The notes: generated by a model not told the origin, from the sequence alone. A stretch of DNA of 64,000 bases from Spirosoma rhododendri (GCF_012849055.1 NZ_CP051677.1:3053001-3117000), one strand, 5' to 3'; numbered from the stretch's first letter, positions 10,301 through 18,458 are shown. Numbers and translations: made by a program.

Positions 10301-10661
10301 CAAACTCAACTACGACGTCAACGGTAACGTGCTGAATTACGGCGAACTGCAATACGGTGCCAATACCACGGCAACCTTCGCGCAGGACTACGTCGCCCGG
10401 ATCTACGGACAGGCTGAATCGTTCCTGATGGACCGGAGCTTCGCCAAGCTGCGCGAAGTTATCATCGGCTATTCGCTGCCGACGCGCCTGACGAGCCGCT
10501 TCGGTGTCCGGCAGGCGAGTGTATCGCTGGTGGGTCGTAACCTGCTCTACTTCGCGCAGTACAAAGACATCGACCTCGATCAGTATCTGACGGGCGGTAT
10601 CTCCGGCCTGCAAACCCCCACCACCCGCCGGTACGGAATTAATTTGAATTTGATGTTTTAG
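7353..10661 (+). CDS. SusC/RagA-family TonB-linked outer-membrane receptor (pair 2)
   Basis: A 1102-residue receptor with a signal peptide (MKLTLLSSRTISRF... cleaved after LSALAQ). The carboxypeptidase-regulatory-like domain TVTGRVTSADDQQPLPGVSI is followed by the plug motif VLFVVDGIPI and a long barrel ending in MF. It is only distantly like the receptor of pair 1. The order that follows is SusD-like lipoprotein, metallophosphoesterase, PhnZ-like oxygenase, phosphoesterase fusion and DUF5690 transporter, all on the same strand. The imported ligand may therefore carry phosphorus; this is inference from neighbours only. The gap to its SusD is 95 bases and holds an inverted repeat, unlike the 12-base gap in pair 1. 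Confidence 0.93.
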   Translation: MKLTLLSSRTISRFRTLSGALLLVCLATLSALAQTVTGRVTSADDQQPLPGVSILVQGSTVGTTTREDGTYSLNVSNPSGATLTFSFIGYDNQSIAVGNRSTINVALKAGTANLNEVVVTALGIKKDIRQTGVAIQTVDGNQLLKAREPNPINSLTGKVAGLTIGASAELLGRPNISLRGNTDVLFVVDGIPITSDTWNISADDIDTYTVLKGASASALYGFRGKNGAILITTKRGTKDKRGFSVEVNTSQMFDQGFLAIPKVQDEYGPGDHGVYAFGDGKGNGLNDGDYDIWGPALNGQLIPQYDSPVIPGQSFTTKFPNGATFTSNRQPTAFLPRGKDNLSRFIQTGMLSNNNISVGAQGEKYDMRFSTSYNYQRGLVPNTKLNVVNFNLTGGYTFSPKLRFDASMNYNRQFTPNFPDVSYGPNSLIYNVIAWGGADWNIDDMKQIWQPGKEGSQQIYAEYQRYNNPWFLAKYWLRGHYNNNLYGYTSLKYQIANNLQLTAKTQLTTYNLLRTEKFPYSATTYGREEARGDYREDRRNMFDNINQVLLQYNKTVSRDLTINALAGGEARILNYNSDYASTNYLNVPGVYNFANSSNPVIANNFTADMRVLSAYYSADFTFRDIVTLTTTGRIDKLSTLPKGNNAYFYPSVALSTVISDYVKLPASLGISFLKVRASYANVKDGLTQSTIGATPGASFPLSYGDNYLSSYGGPTYQNSAVYTLPLLYNNKPGAYFTNTLNNPNLKPNSTSQTEIGLDVRFLNNRLALDAAYYVSNDGPRIFTLPSSEATGYTGRLVNGIMTQKKGGEISLTGKALRTNSGFNWDVVANYSTYTERLREVYPDGGINTLASNYFVNNSSGNRFINVGDRTDGFYAGAFVRTPDGQYINDAGGRPIANPVAQFLGYVNPKFVWGINNRFSYKNLTFSFQFDGRVGGVIGDYVRQKTFQGGRNIETVQGALGTARVNDVQGVKSYVGSGVVLTSGKLNYDVNGNVLNYGELQYGANTTATFAQDYVARIYGQAESFLMDRSFAKLREVIIGYSLPTRLTSRFGVRQASVSLVGRNLLYFAQYKDIDLDQYLTGGISGLQTPTTRRYGINLNLMF

Positions 10662-10665
10662 ACGA

Positions 10666-10746
10666 GTTTAAGGTCTGGGGTTTAATGTTTAAGGTCGTCC
10701 AAATGGGTAGCGGCCAACATTGAACCTTAGACTTTAAACCTTAAAC
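10666..10746. repeat. Intergenic inverted repeat, GTTTAAGG family (B1)
   Basis: The left arm (10666-10695) is built from GTTTAAGG, GTTTAATG and GTTTAAGG words. The right arm (10716-10746) reads the complement with small gaps, giving an imperfect hairpin of about 30 base pairs with a 20-base loop. It fills the gap between SusC and SusD of pair 2. Related elements lie at 13325, 39399, 57683 and 63365. A transcript hairpin here could alter the SusC:SusD ratio; that is a hypothesis. Confidence 0.75.
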
Positions 10747-10756
10747 CAGTATTGAA

Positions 10757-12319
10757 ATGTCTCCTAAAAAATATATCCTCCCCCTGCTCGCCGTGCTGAC
10801 GCTGGCGGGTTGCGAAAAACCGTTCGACCAGCTCGAACAGGACCCCAACCGCCCGACGAGTGCGCCCGCATCGCTGGTGTTCAACGGCGTCGTCAACGAT
10901 ATGTATAGCGTGGCTGGTGGCGGTGGCTGGAACGATAGCCAGCGCTACAATCAGTTCTACGCCAGCAACTACAACTACTACGCGACCAACGACTACGCGT
11001 GGACCACGACGGGCCTCAACTACACGACGCTGAAAAACGTGGTGAAGATGGAGGAAGAAGCCAAAAAGGCGGGTCTGCCCGACGTTAATGCGTACTCGGC
11101 ACTGGGCAAATTTTTCCGGGCCTACTACTTCGAGAACATGACCCGGCGCGTGGGCGACATCCCGCTGACTGAAGCCTTGCAGGGCCTGAACAATCAGACG
11201 CCCAAGTACAACACGCAGAAGGAGGTCTACGTCCAGATTCTGAACTGGCTCGACGGCGCCAACAGCGATCTGGCGTCGCTGATCGCGAAGAACGACAACA
11301 ACCTGTCGGGCGATATTTACTTCAGCAACAGCCTGAGCAAGTGGCAGAAAGCGGTGAATACCTACAAACTGCGGGTACTGGTTAACCTGAGCCGGAAAGA
11401 ATCGGATACCGACCTGAACGTGAAATCACGCTTTGCCGAGGTGATCGGTAACCCGACGAAATTCCCGATCATGACGTCGATGGACGACAACCTGCAATAC
11501 GTCTACAACAGTCAGTTCAACAAGTACAACCGTAACCCGGATAACTTCGGCGGAAACGCGACGCGCGAGAACATGGCCGCTACTTACCTCGGTACGCTGA
11601 CGAGCCTGAAAGACCCGCGTACGTTTGTCGTGGCCGAACCCGCTACGGCGAAAGTCGCTGCCGGTACTAAACCGACCGATTTCTCGGCTTTCGTGGGTGC
11701 CTCATCGGGTGAAGATTTGGCGATTATGTCGTCGAACGCCAACCAGGGGCTGTATTCGTTCCAGAACCGGAAGCACTACTACAGCACCTACACCGCCGAG
11801 CCGTATCTGATTATCAGCTACCCCGAATTGCAGTTCAACATCGCCGAAGCCATCAACCGGGGCTGGACATCGGGTAGTGCCGAGACGTATTACCAGAACG
11901 GTATCAAAGCGTCGTGGGGTTTCTACGGTATCACCGACGGAGCCAACACAGTTTATTTTTCGGCCGATGGTGGTTACCGCAATTTCAACACGTACACGGT
12001 CAATGTCAGCTTCGCCGATTACTACGCGCAGTCGGCAGTGAAGTACGCGGGCAGCACGACGGGCCTGACCCAGATTCTGACCCAGAAGTACCTGGCGTTT
12101 GCTCAGAATTCGGGGCTGGAAGCGTTCTACAACCAACGCCGGACGGGTGTGCCGACGTTCCTGGTTGGCCCCGGTACGGGCAACAGTCAGCGGATTCCGC
12201 TGCGCTGGCAGTACCCAGCTACTGAGCGGTCGTACAATACAGCTAACAACACAGCGGCCGTATCCAGTCAGTATGGTGGTAACGACGACATCAACGCCCA
12301 GATGTGGCTGTTGAAATAG
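10757..12319 (+). CDS. SusD/RagB-like surface lipoprotein (pair 2)
   Basis: A 520-residue lipoprotein with a short signal ending LTLAGC (cysteine at residue 19). The opening EKPFDQLEQDPNRPTSAPASLVF and the motifs AYYFENMTRRVGDIPLTEAL and YPELQFNIAEAINRGW place it in the SusD_2/RagB-like branch, which usually pairs with its own SusC. It should cap the receptor encoded just upstream on the outer face of the outer membrane. There is no independent evidence for the ligand. A clear terminator follows at 12348. Confidence 0.9.
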   Translation: MSPKKYILPLLAVLTLAGCEKPFDQLEQDPNRPTSAPASLVFNGVVNDMYSVAGGGGWNDSQRYNQFYASNYNYYATNDYAWTTTGLNYTTLKNVVKMEEEAKKAGLPDVNAYSALGKFFRAYYFENMTRRVGDIPLTEALQGLNNQTPKYNTQKEVYVQILNWLDGANSDLASLIAKNDNNLSGDIYFSNSLSKWQKAVNTYKLRVLVNLSRKESDTDLNVKSRFAEVIGNPTKFPIMTSMDDNLQYVYNSQFNKYNRNPDNFGGNATRENMAATYLGTLTSLKDPRTFVVAEPATAKVAAGTKPTDFSAFVGASSGEDLAIMSSNANQGLYSFQNRKHYYSTYTAEPYLIISYPELQFNIAEAINRGWTSGSAETYYQNGIKASWGFYGITDGANTVYFSADGGYRNFNTYTVNVSFADYYAQSAVKYAGSTTGLTQILTQKYLAFAQNSGLEAFYNQRRTGVPTFLVGPGTGNSQRIPLRWQYPATERSYNTANNTAAVSSQYGGNDDINAQMWLLK

Positions 12320-12347
12320 TCGATTTGCCTAATCTTCACTAACTATG

Positions 12348-12394
12348 CAGACGTGCATCCGGCCCTAGCGGTGCAGGATGCGCGTCTGTTTTGT
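12348..12394 (+). terminator. Rho-independent terminator after SusC/SusD pair 2
   Basis: Stem CAGACGTGCATCC paired with GGATGCGCGTCTG (13 bp, one G-U pair), loop of 15 bases, followed by TTTTGTT. It lies 28 bases after the SusD stop and 14 bases before the next start codon. Confidence 0.8.
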
Positions 12395-12407
12395 TACACC
12401 CCCTCTT

Positions 12408-13328
12408 ATGAACCGTCGCGACTTACTCAAATCGGCATCGCTGCTGCCGCTGGTGCCAACCACCAATGAACTAATCACTACCCTACCAGCCACCGCCCGC
12501 AAGCGGAGTCTGCGGTTTGCGTACATCGGAGATACGCACATCTTCCCCGACAAGAAGCCGATGGACGGCGTCGCCAAGTGCTTCCAGAACGTGCAGGAGC
12601 AGCGCGACAAACCGGCGTTCATCCTGCACGGTGGCGACGTGATTATGGACGCCCTGAAGGAAGACCGCGACAAGGTGCAGAAGCAGTGGGATGCGTGGCA
12701 TTCCGTCTCGAAGGCTAACAACAGCCTGCCTATCGAATACTGCATCGGCAACCACGACATCTGGGGCTTCGACGGGGCTAAAGCCGACCCGATGCACGGC
12801 AAGAAGTGGGCGATGGATCAGATGCAGATCAGCGGCCGGTATCGCAGCTTCAACAAAGGCGGCTGGCAGTTTATCGTGCTCGACAGCGTACAGCCCAAAG
12901 CCGACGGCGGCTGGTACACGGGCGGCATCGACCCCGAACAACTGGAATGGCTCAAGGGCGAACTGTCGAAGCTGGACAAGAAAACGCCGGTGCTCATTAT
13001 GTCGCACATCCCGATTGTGTCGGTGACGGGCTTTGCCTTTGCCACCAACGTAAAAGACGGCAACTGGCAGATCCCCGCCGGTATTGACCTCCCCGACGCA
13101 TCGCAACTGATCACGCTGTTTTACGAGCACCCAAACGTGAAAGCCTGCCTGAGCGGCCACATGCACCTGCTCGACCGCGCCGAGTACAACGGGGTGTCGT
13201 ACATGTGCAACGGAGCCGTGTCGGGCAACTGGTGGAAAGCCGACACCTACCAGCAAACCCACGCCGGTTACGCCCTCTTCGACCTCTACGACGACGGCAC
13301 CATCGAGCGGCAGTACATTTCGGTTTAA
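12408..13328 (+). CDS. Calcineurin-like metallophosphoesterase with Tat-type signal
   Basis: The start at 12408 gives MNRRDLLKSASLLPL, a twin-arginine-like export signal; an in-frame ATG at 12378 lies inside the preceding terminator and is unlikely. The 306-residue protein has the full metallophosphoesterase set: YIGDTHIF (D-x-H), HGGDVIMD, GNHD, MSHIP and GHMH, which together bind two metal ions. The export signal suggests periplasmic hydrolysis of phosphate esters. Placed between a SusC/SusD pair and a PhnZ-like gene, it probably strips phosphate from imported ligand. The precise substrate is not visible; purple-acid-phosphatase-like or phosphodiesterase activity would both fit. Confidence 0.85.
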   Translation: MNRRDLLKSASLLPLVPTTNELITTLPATARKRSLRFAYIGDTHIFPDKKPMDGVAKCFQNVQEQRDKPAFILHGGDVIMDALKEDRDKVQKQWDAWHSVSKANNSLPIEYCIGNHDIWGFDGAKADPMHGKKWAMDQMQISGRYRSFNKGGWQFIVLDSVQPKADGGWYTGGIDPEQLEWLKGELSKLDKKTPVLIMSHIPIVSVTGFAFATNVKDGNWQIPAGIDLPDASQLITLFYEHPNVKACLSGHMHLLDRAEYNGVSYMCNGAVSGNWWKADTYQQTHAGYALFDLYDDGTIERQYISV

Positions 13329-13522
13329 GGTTTGACGTCTAATGGTTAATGTTGAGAGGTATATTCATAAGTTAGCCATACCCCCCAGCCCCCTAAAGGG
13401 GGAGAAGTTTGTACGCGAAATTCTCCCCCTTTAGGGGGCTGGGGGGTAATCCAAGACAGTTTCCTAACGTTTCTCCGACGCGCCAGCCACCTTTTAACCG
13501 TAAACCGAAAACCTTAAACTCG
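13325..13522. repeat. Nested inverted repeats (A1 inside B2)
   Basis: An outer imperfect repeat pairs GTTTAAGGTTTGACG words near 13324-13352 with AACCGTAAACC...CTTAAAC words near 13495-13520. Inside it lies a perfect 28-bp inverted repeat: 13379-13406 (starts TACCCCCCAGCC) and 13421-13448 (ends GGCTGGGGGGTA), with a 14-base loop. The core GACGCGCCAGC at 13477-13487 also occurs in the elements at 55344 and 61421. It fills the whole gap between the metallophosphoesterase and the PhnZ-like gene. Confidence 0.85.
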
Positions 13523-13524
13523 CT

Positions 13525-14061
13525 ATGCCCATTGCCCAGATTTTCGCCAAGAGCGGACAGGACGAATACTACGGCGAACCCGTTACGCAGCTTGAGCACG
13601 CGCTGCAATGCGCCCAACTCGCTGAACAGGCCGGTGCCGACGATGAAACTGTTGTCGCGGCTTTCCTGCATGACATCGGGCACCTGCTTCCCGTTGAATC
13701 CGCCGAGGGGTATATGGATGGGTATGGTACCGTCGACCATGAACGGCTGGGAGCTGATTTCCTGCGGCAGCGGGGTTATTCGGAGAAGATCGCCCAGCTG
13801 ATCGAGCATCACGTCAACGCCAAGCGGTATCTGGTGTTCAAGCATCCGGAGTACCGCGTCCGGCTATCGGAAGCGAGTACCAAAACGCTCCTGTTTCAGG
13901 GTGGACCGATGACCGCCGACGAAGCCGCGCAGTTTGAGAAAAATCCGTACTTCCGCGAGATTCTACAGGTACGCGGCTGGGACGAACGGGCAAAAGAAAT
14001 CGATCTGCCTACGCCCGGTATCGAGCATTACCTGGCTCTGTGCGAGCGCGTTCGGCGATGA
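13525..14061 (+). CDS. phnZ: PhnZ-like HD-domain oxygenase, phosphonate C-P cleavage
   Basis: A 178-residue HD-domain protein closely resembling PhnZ, the mixed-valence di-iron oxygenase that cleaves 2-amino-1-hydroxyethylphosphonate to glycine and phosphate, and the phosphonate-operon HDIG family. I see Y15-x-x-E18, then QLEHALQ with H25, LHDIGH (H49, D50, H53), H72, the HHVNAKRYL helix (H95/H96, K100), LSEAS, LQGGPM and WDERAK with D153. The spacing of the metal and substrate residues matches PhnZ as I remember it. A PhnY-type hydroxylase, which normally makes the substrate, is not in the window. Close homologues with other phosphonate substrates are possible. Confidence 0.8.
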   Translation: MPIAQIFAKSGQDEYYGEPVTQLEHALQCAQLAEQAGADDETVVAAFLHDIGHLLPVESAEGYMDGYGTVDHERLGADFLRQRGYSEKIAQLIEHHVNAKRYLVFKHPEYRVRLSEASTKTLLFQGGPMTADEAAQFEKNPYFREILQVRGWDERAKEIDLPTPGIEHYLALCERVRR

Positions 14062-14115
14062 GCGTTTGCGGATGTAACGCCCGTTACCCGAACCGGATTG
14101 ACCCATTGAAACGCT

Positions 14116-16917
14116 ATGAAGTACTCTCTTCTTTGTTGCCTATTCGCGTTCTCGCTGTCGGCTTTGGCGCAGAAAACATACACGACCCTGCAAGTGCCGT
14201 CGGCGAGTAGACCGGGTCAGAATGAATTCTGCCTGATCGACACTAGCGGGAAATCGGTGTTGCCCAGCGGTCGGTACGTGACCCCGGCGGGGCAGACCAT
14301 CCGCATCACCAACGACCCGTTTGGGCTGGCCCTCGCGCCCAACGGAGCCAAAGCTGTTACCCTGCACGACGGGGTGATGACGCTGCTGAACCTGACCGGT
14401 CCGAAGCCCGCAGCCACCCGCGTTCCCGATTATGCTGGTAAGATCCCGTCGCCCGTCAGGGGCGGTACGTTTCTGGGCGTCGCAATGGCCCCCGACAACC
14501 GCACCGCCTACCTCAGCAATGGCGACAAAGGCCGCGTCATCGTGTTCGACACCGAAACGCTGCGCACAACGGACACCATCGACCTCAACCGTGACAAGGG
14601 CTACACCGACAGCTTCACCTCCGACCTGCTGCTCAACGGCAACGAACTGCTGGCGCTGGACCGGGCCAACTTCCGGCTGGTCCGCATTGACCTGAAAACC
14701 AAGAAAATAACCGCTTCCATCCCGACAGGGCGGCAACCGTTCGGGCTGGCCATCAGCCCCGACCGGAAAACGGTGTTTGTTGCCAACGTCGGGTTGTATT
14801 CGTATCCGCTGGTGCCGGGCGTGACCAAAGCCAATAAGGATACGATGATGCTCAAATTTCCGGCCTACGGCGCGCACAGCAAAGAGTCGCGGGAGGGCGT
14901 GGAAATTGAGGGGCGCAAAATTCCGGGCCTAGGCGACCCCCTCGCCGACGAAGCGATGAGTGTGTGGCTGATCGATTTGGCGAGTAACAAGGTGACGGCC
15001 AAACTGAAAACGGGGGTGCAGATCGGTGAGATGATCGAGGAAGCCGAAGTGGTGGGCGGGTCGTCGCCGAACTCGGTGGTGGTGGGCCGTCGGTTCGCCT
15101 ACGTGTCCAACGCGACCAACGACAACATCTCGATCATCGACTACAAAGCCCGTAAGCTAGCAGGTATCATTCCCCTCAAAATAGACCGCAATCTCGACCG
15201 CTACCGGGGCACAACCCCCTTCGGACTGACGCTGTCTAACGACGAAAAAACACTGTATGTGGCCCTGCTGGCGTTCAACGCCGTGGCCGTGGTCGATGTG
15301 CCGACCCGCCGGGTGAAGGGGCTGATTCCCACCGGCTGGGGGCCAACCCGCGTGGCTCTCTCGCCCGCTGGTAACGGCCAACCGCAGAAAACACTCTACG
15401 TCGCGTCGGCGCGGGGCTACGGTGCCGGTCCGAACGGCGGGGCTGGTTTCGTGAAGCCGCCCGCCGGAACCTACATCGGCGACATTCAGCTGGGTACGTT
15501 TCAGGCGATTCCGGTGCCCGACGCCCCGGCGCTGGCGGCCTACACCCGGCAGGTACTGAACAACACGTACCGAACCGTCGCGGTGACTGACGACCCGAAA
15601 AATCCGCTGCCTCCGCTACCCAAGGTGCGGAAAAGCCCGATCAAACACATCGTATACATCACCAAAGAAAACCGGACGTACGACGAAGTATTGGGGCAGC
15701 TTCAGACCGGCAAAGGCGATTCAACCCTGGCCCGATTCGGTACGGGTGTTACGCTGAAAACCAGAATCAGTACCACGCGGGGCATTAGTGGCCGTACCAC
15801 CGATCAGCCCGGTGATTCGATCCGGGTGGCCAATGCCGACATCATGCCCAACCATATCCGTATGGCCCGGCAATGGGCGTTTTCTGATAATTTTTACTGC
15901 GATTCAGACGCCAGTATTCACGGGCACCACTGGATGATGGGCACCATTCCCAACGAATGGGTCGAAGCTAATGCCGCGTCTGAAGGGCGTTTCGATGCCT
16001 TTTCCAAAGCCCCCGGTCGGCGGTTCCCGAAGTCGTCGGGGGGCATAGACCCGGAGGATTACAACGAAATCGGCGGACTCTGGGAATCTATGGAGCGCAG
16101 CAAGGTGTCGTTCTACAACTTCGGACAGGTCAACGAATTCGCCGGGAATTACGAGGAGCAGTACGACACCACGTTCGGTACGGCGACCCCCGTCGTGTTT
16201 CCGATGCCCGATGCCGCTTTTCGCCACACCTCGCGCAACTTCGCGGGCTACAACACCAACATCCCCGACCAGTTTCGGATGGATCAGTTCGAGCGCGAGT
16301 TCACGGCCAAATGGTTGGGGAAGAACAAACAGCCGCTGCCCCAACTGATTACCGTTATGCTGCCCAACGACCACGGTGCCGGGCCGCGCCCAACGGAGGG
16401 CTACCCGTACCTGCATTCGTACATGGCCGACAACGACCTGGCGCTGGGCCGGATGCTGCATTTCCTGTCCCGCACGCCGTACTGGAAAGATATGCTCGTT
16501 ATCGTGACGGAAGACGACCCGCAGGGGGGCGTCGACCACGTCGATGCGCACCGGTCGCTGCTGATGCTGGCTGGCCCGTATGTCAAGCGGGGATACGTGT
16601 CGCACACCCACGCCAACTTCGGCTCGATTCTGAAAGTAATTTACAACCTGCTCAACGTCGACTACGTGAATCAGTACGACGCAACGGCCTCACTGTTACA
16701 GGATTTTTTCATCGAACGTCGACCCGGAGATAAACCCGACCTCCGGCCCTACGACGCGGTGCTGCCCGACGTGCGCGTTTTCGACCCGCAGGAAGCCATG
16801 AAACCCTACAAAAGCCACACGTTCGACTGGCGTAAAATCCAGCGCGGCCCTGAAATGGACGACCGCGCCGAACAGCGCATCGAGCACTACCGACAGCAGG
16901 GCGAGCAGAACCCCTAA
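14116..16917 (+). CDS. YncE-like beta-propeller fused to an alkaline phosphatase-type phosphoesterase
   Basis: A 933-residue exported protein with signal peptide MKYSLLCCLFAFSLSALAQ. Residues about 30-470 are YncE/SMP-30-like propeller blades with repeats such as GRQPFGLAISPDRKTVFVAN and GTTPFGLTLSNDEKTLYVAL. From about residue 510 comes a PF04185-type phosphoesterase domain: HIVYITKENRTYDEVLG, CDSDASIHGHHWMMG, LPNDHGAG and EDDPQGGVDHVDAHR, which carry the likely metal-binding and nucleophile residues. Proteins of this fused layout are known in Bacteroidota but are not biochemically defined. Fifty-four bases separate it from phnZ, so the two are probably co-transcribed. Phosphodiester or phosphonate-ester hydrolysis in the periplasm is a reasonable guess. 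Confidence 0.85.
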   Translation: MKYSLLCCLFAFSLSALAQKTYTTLQVPSASRPGQNEFCLIDTSGKSVLPSGRYVTPAGQTIRITNDPFGLALAPNGAKAVTLHDGVMTLLNLTGPKPAATRVPDYAGKIPSPVRGGTFLGVAMAPDNRTAYLSNGDKGRVIVFDTETLRTTDTIDLNRDKGYTDSFTSDLLLNGNELLALDRANFRLVRIDLKTKKITASIPTGRQPFGLAISPDRKTVFVANVGLYSYPLVPGVTKANKDTMMLKFPAYGAHSKESREGVEIEGRKIPGLGDPLADEAMSVWLIDLASNKVTAKLKTGVQIGEMIEEAEVVGGSSPNSVVVGRRFAYVSNATNDNISIIDYKARKLAGIIPLKIDRNLDRYRGTTPFGLTLSNDEKTLYVALLAFNAVAVVDVPTRRVKGLIPTGWGPTRVALSPAGNGQPQKTLYVASARGYGAGPNGGAGFVKPPAGTYIGDIQLGTFQAIPVPDAPALAAYTRQVLNNTYRTVAVTDDPKNPLPPLPKVRKSPIKHIVYITKENRTYDEVLGQLQTGKGDSTLARFGTGVTLKTRISTTRGISGRTTDQPGDSIRVANADIMPNHIRMARQWAFSDNFYCDSDASIHGHHWMMGTIPNEWVEANAASEGRFDAFSKAPGRRFPKSSGGIDPEDYNEIGGLWESMERSKVSFYNFGQVNEFAGNYEEQYDTTFGTATPVVFPMPDAAFRHTSRNFAGYNTNIPDQFRMDQFEREFTAKWLGKNKQPLPQLITVMLPNDHGAGPRPTEGYPYLHSYMADNDLALGRMLHFLSRTPYWKDMLVIVTEDDPQGGVDHVDAHRSLLMLAGPYVKRGYVSHTHANFGSILKVIYNLLNVDYVNQYDATASLLQDFFIERRPGDKPDLRPYDAVLPDVRVFDPQEAMKPYKSHTFDWRKIQRGPEMDDRAEQRIEHYRQQGEQNP

Positions 16918-16974
16918 CGGCGGGACTTTCCCGGTTTACGGCCGGAAATGCTTATTTTGACGTTTTATTCGTCT

Positions 16975-17085
16975 TTTTTTGTCATCCCGACGCCAGGAGG
17001 GATCTTCGGCAATAGGCGGTTTTATTTGCTCTTACCGCACCGGCGGCCCGGCGAAGATCCCTCCTGGCGTCGGGATGACAAAAAA
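16975..17085. repeat. Perfect 34-bp inverted repeat (E1)
   Basis: Arms 16975-17008 (TTTTTTGTCATCCCGACGCC...) and 17052-17085 are exact reverse complements over 34 bases, with a 43-base loop. The sequence type GTCATCCCGACGCC...GGGATCTTCG recurs between genes in Cytophagales genomes in my memory. Either strand would end in a run of T, so it can act as a terminator for the phosphoesterase gene. It is the longest perfect stem in the window. Confidence 0.88.
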
Positions 17086-17161
17086 GCTGGTAGGAAATAG
17101 GTAAAATGCTCCGGCGAGCCACCCGTAATCCACGTTATTCTGCGTAAATAATCGTCAGTCT

Positions 17162-18451
17162 ATGCCGCAAACGCCCCGTTTTCTTCAGCATTCTACTACG
17201 TTCACGATTTTCGGGGCTGTCGCTGCGTTCTGTACCTATGCCTGCATGTATGCATTTCGCAAGGGCATTACGGCCGTTACGTTCGAGGGGATGGCGTTTG
17301 CAGGGATCAGCTACAAAATCTGGCTCATCACAGCGCAGGTGCTGGGGTACGCAGCGTCTAAACGAATCGGCGTCAAAGTCGTGTCGGAGATGTCGCCCGG
17401 ACGCCGGGCATTGAGTATTCTGCTCTTCGTTGGCTTTGCCGAACTGGCCCTGCTCGGTTTTGCGCTCGTGACGGCCCCCTGGAATATCGTCTTTCTGTTT
17501 CTGAACGGGTTGCCGCTGGGAATGGTCTACGGCATTATGCTCGGCTTTCTGGAAGGCCGCAAACAGACCGATGCCCTCGTCGCGGGGCTGACGGCCTCGT
17601 TTATTTTCGCGTCGGGCTTCGTTAAAACCGTCGCCCTGACCATCCGCGCCGACTGGGGTGTTTCCGAGTTCTGGCTACCCTTCGTGACGGGTGCGCTGTT
17701 CGTGCTACCTCTGTTGGTGTCGGTATACGCCTTGACGTTGCTGCCCCCACCGACCGCCGAAGACCGCGTCCTCCGTACTGAACGCAAACCAATGGACGCC
17801 GACGAACGCCGGGCCTTTGTCCGCACGTTCGGGCCGGGGCTGGTGCTGCTCATCGCGTCGTACGTGCTGCTCTCCGCCTTCCGCGATTTCCGCGATAACT
17901 TCGGCCCCGAAATCCTGCGCGACGCGGGCGTGAGCAACCCCGGTATTTTCGCCAAAACCGAAACGCTGGTGGCGGTGGGTGTACTGATCGTGATGGCGCT
18001 GCTGCAACGCGTCACCGATAATTTTCGGGCCTTCACACTGTTGAATGCTATCATGCTGCTGGGGGGCGCGCTGGTGGGGGTTAGCACCTGGGCGTACACG
18101 GGCGGCCTGCTCTCGACCGGTACCTGGTTTCTGCTGACCGGACTGGGTTTGTACATGAGTTATGTTCCCTGCAACGGCCTGTATTTCGAGCGGTTAGTTG
18201 CGTCGTTCCGGTACGTCAGCACCGTCGGCTTCATCGTCACCCTCGCCGATTGGTACGGCTATCTGGGTAGTGTGGGCGTGTTGCTCTACAAAAACTTCGG
18301 GCAGGGCAGTATTAGTTATCTGGACTTCTTTGTCAACGGCGCCTACATCATGGCTGTCGTGTATGTCTTGTTGGTTATCGGCTCGTTTATCTATTTCCGT
18401 GGGCAATATCGGGCCAGAACAACCGCCCAGCCGCAGGAAAGTCTGGCCTGA
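17162..18451 (+). CDS. DUF5690 family membrane protein (MFS-like transporter)
   Basis: A 429-residue integral membrane protein with about twelve hydrophobic segments, laid out like a major facilitator: six helices, a charged central loop (RTERKPMDADERRAF), then six more. The opening AVAAFCTYACMYAFRKGITAV and the internal GIMLGFLEGRKQTDALVAG are typical of DUF5690, a Bacteroidota family related to GlpT/UhpT-type organophosphate antiporters. Following phosphoesterase and PhnZ-like genes, it could carry the organophosphorus product across the inner membrane. Direct evidence for the substrate is lacking. A 34-bp hairpin separates it from the gene before. Confidence 0.8.
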   Translation: MPQTPRFLQHSTTFTIFGAVAAFCTYACMYAFRKGITAVTFEGMAFAGISYKIWLITAQVLGYAASKRIGVKVVSEMSPGRRALSILLFVGFAELALLGFALVTAPWNIVFLFLNGLPLGMVYGIMLGFLEGRKQTDALVAGLTASFIFASGFVKTVALTIRADWGVSEFWLPFVTGALFVLPLLVSVYALTLLPPPTAEDRVLRTERKPMDADERRAFVRTFGPGLVLLIASYVLLSAFRDFRDNFGPEILRDAGVSNPGIFAKTETLVAVGVLIVMALLQRVTDNFRAFTLLNAIMLLGGALVGVSTWAYTGGLLSTGTWFLLTGLGLYMSYVPCNGLYFERLVASFRYVSTVGFIVTLADWYGYLGSVGVLLYKNFGQGSISYLDFFVNGAYIMAVVYVLLVIGSFIYFRGQYRARTTAQPQESLA

Positions 18452-18458
18452 CAGTGGG

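Noticed and set aside
10666..10746. Repeated GTTTAAGG words as a possible CRISPR array
   Set aside because: The words form one hairpin, not evenly spaced direct repeats with unique spacers; no cas gene is present.
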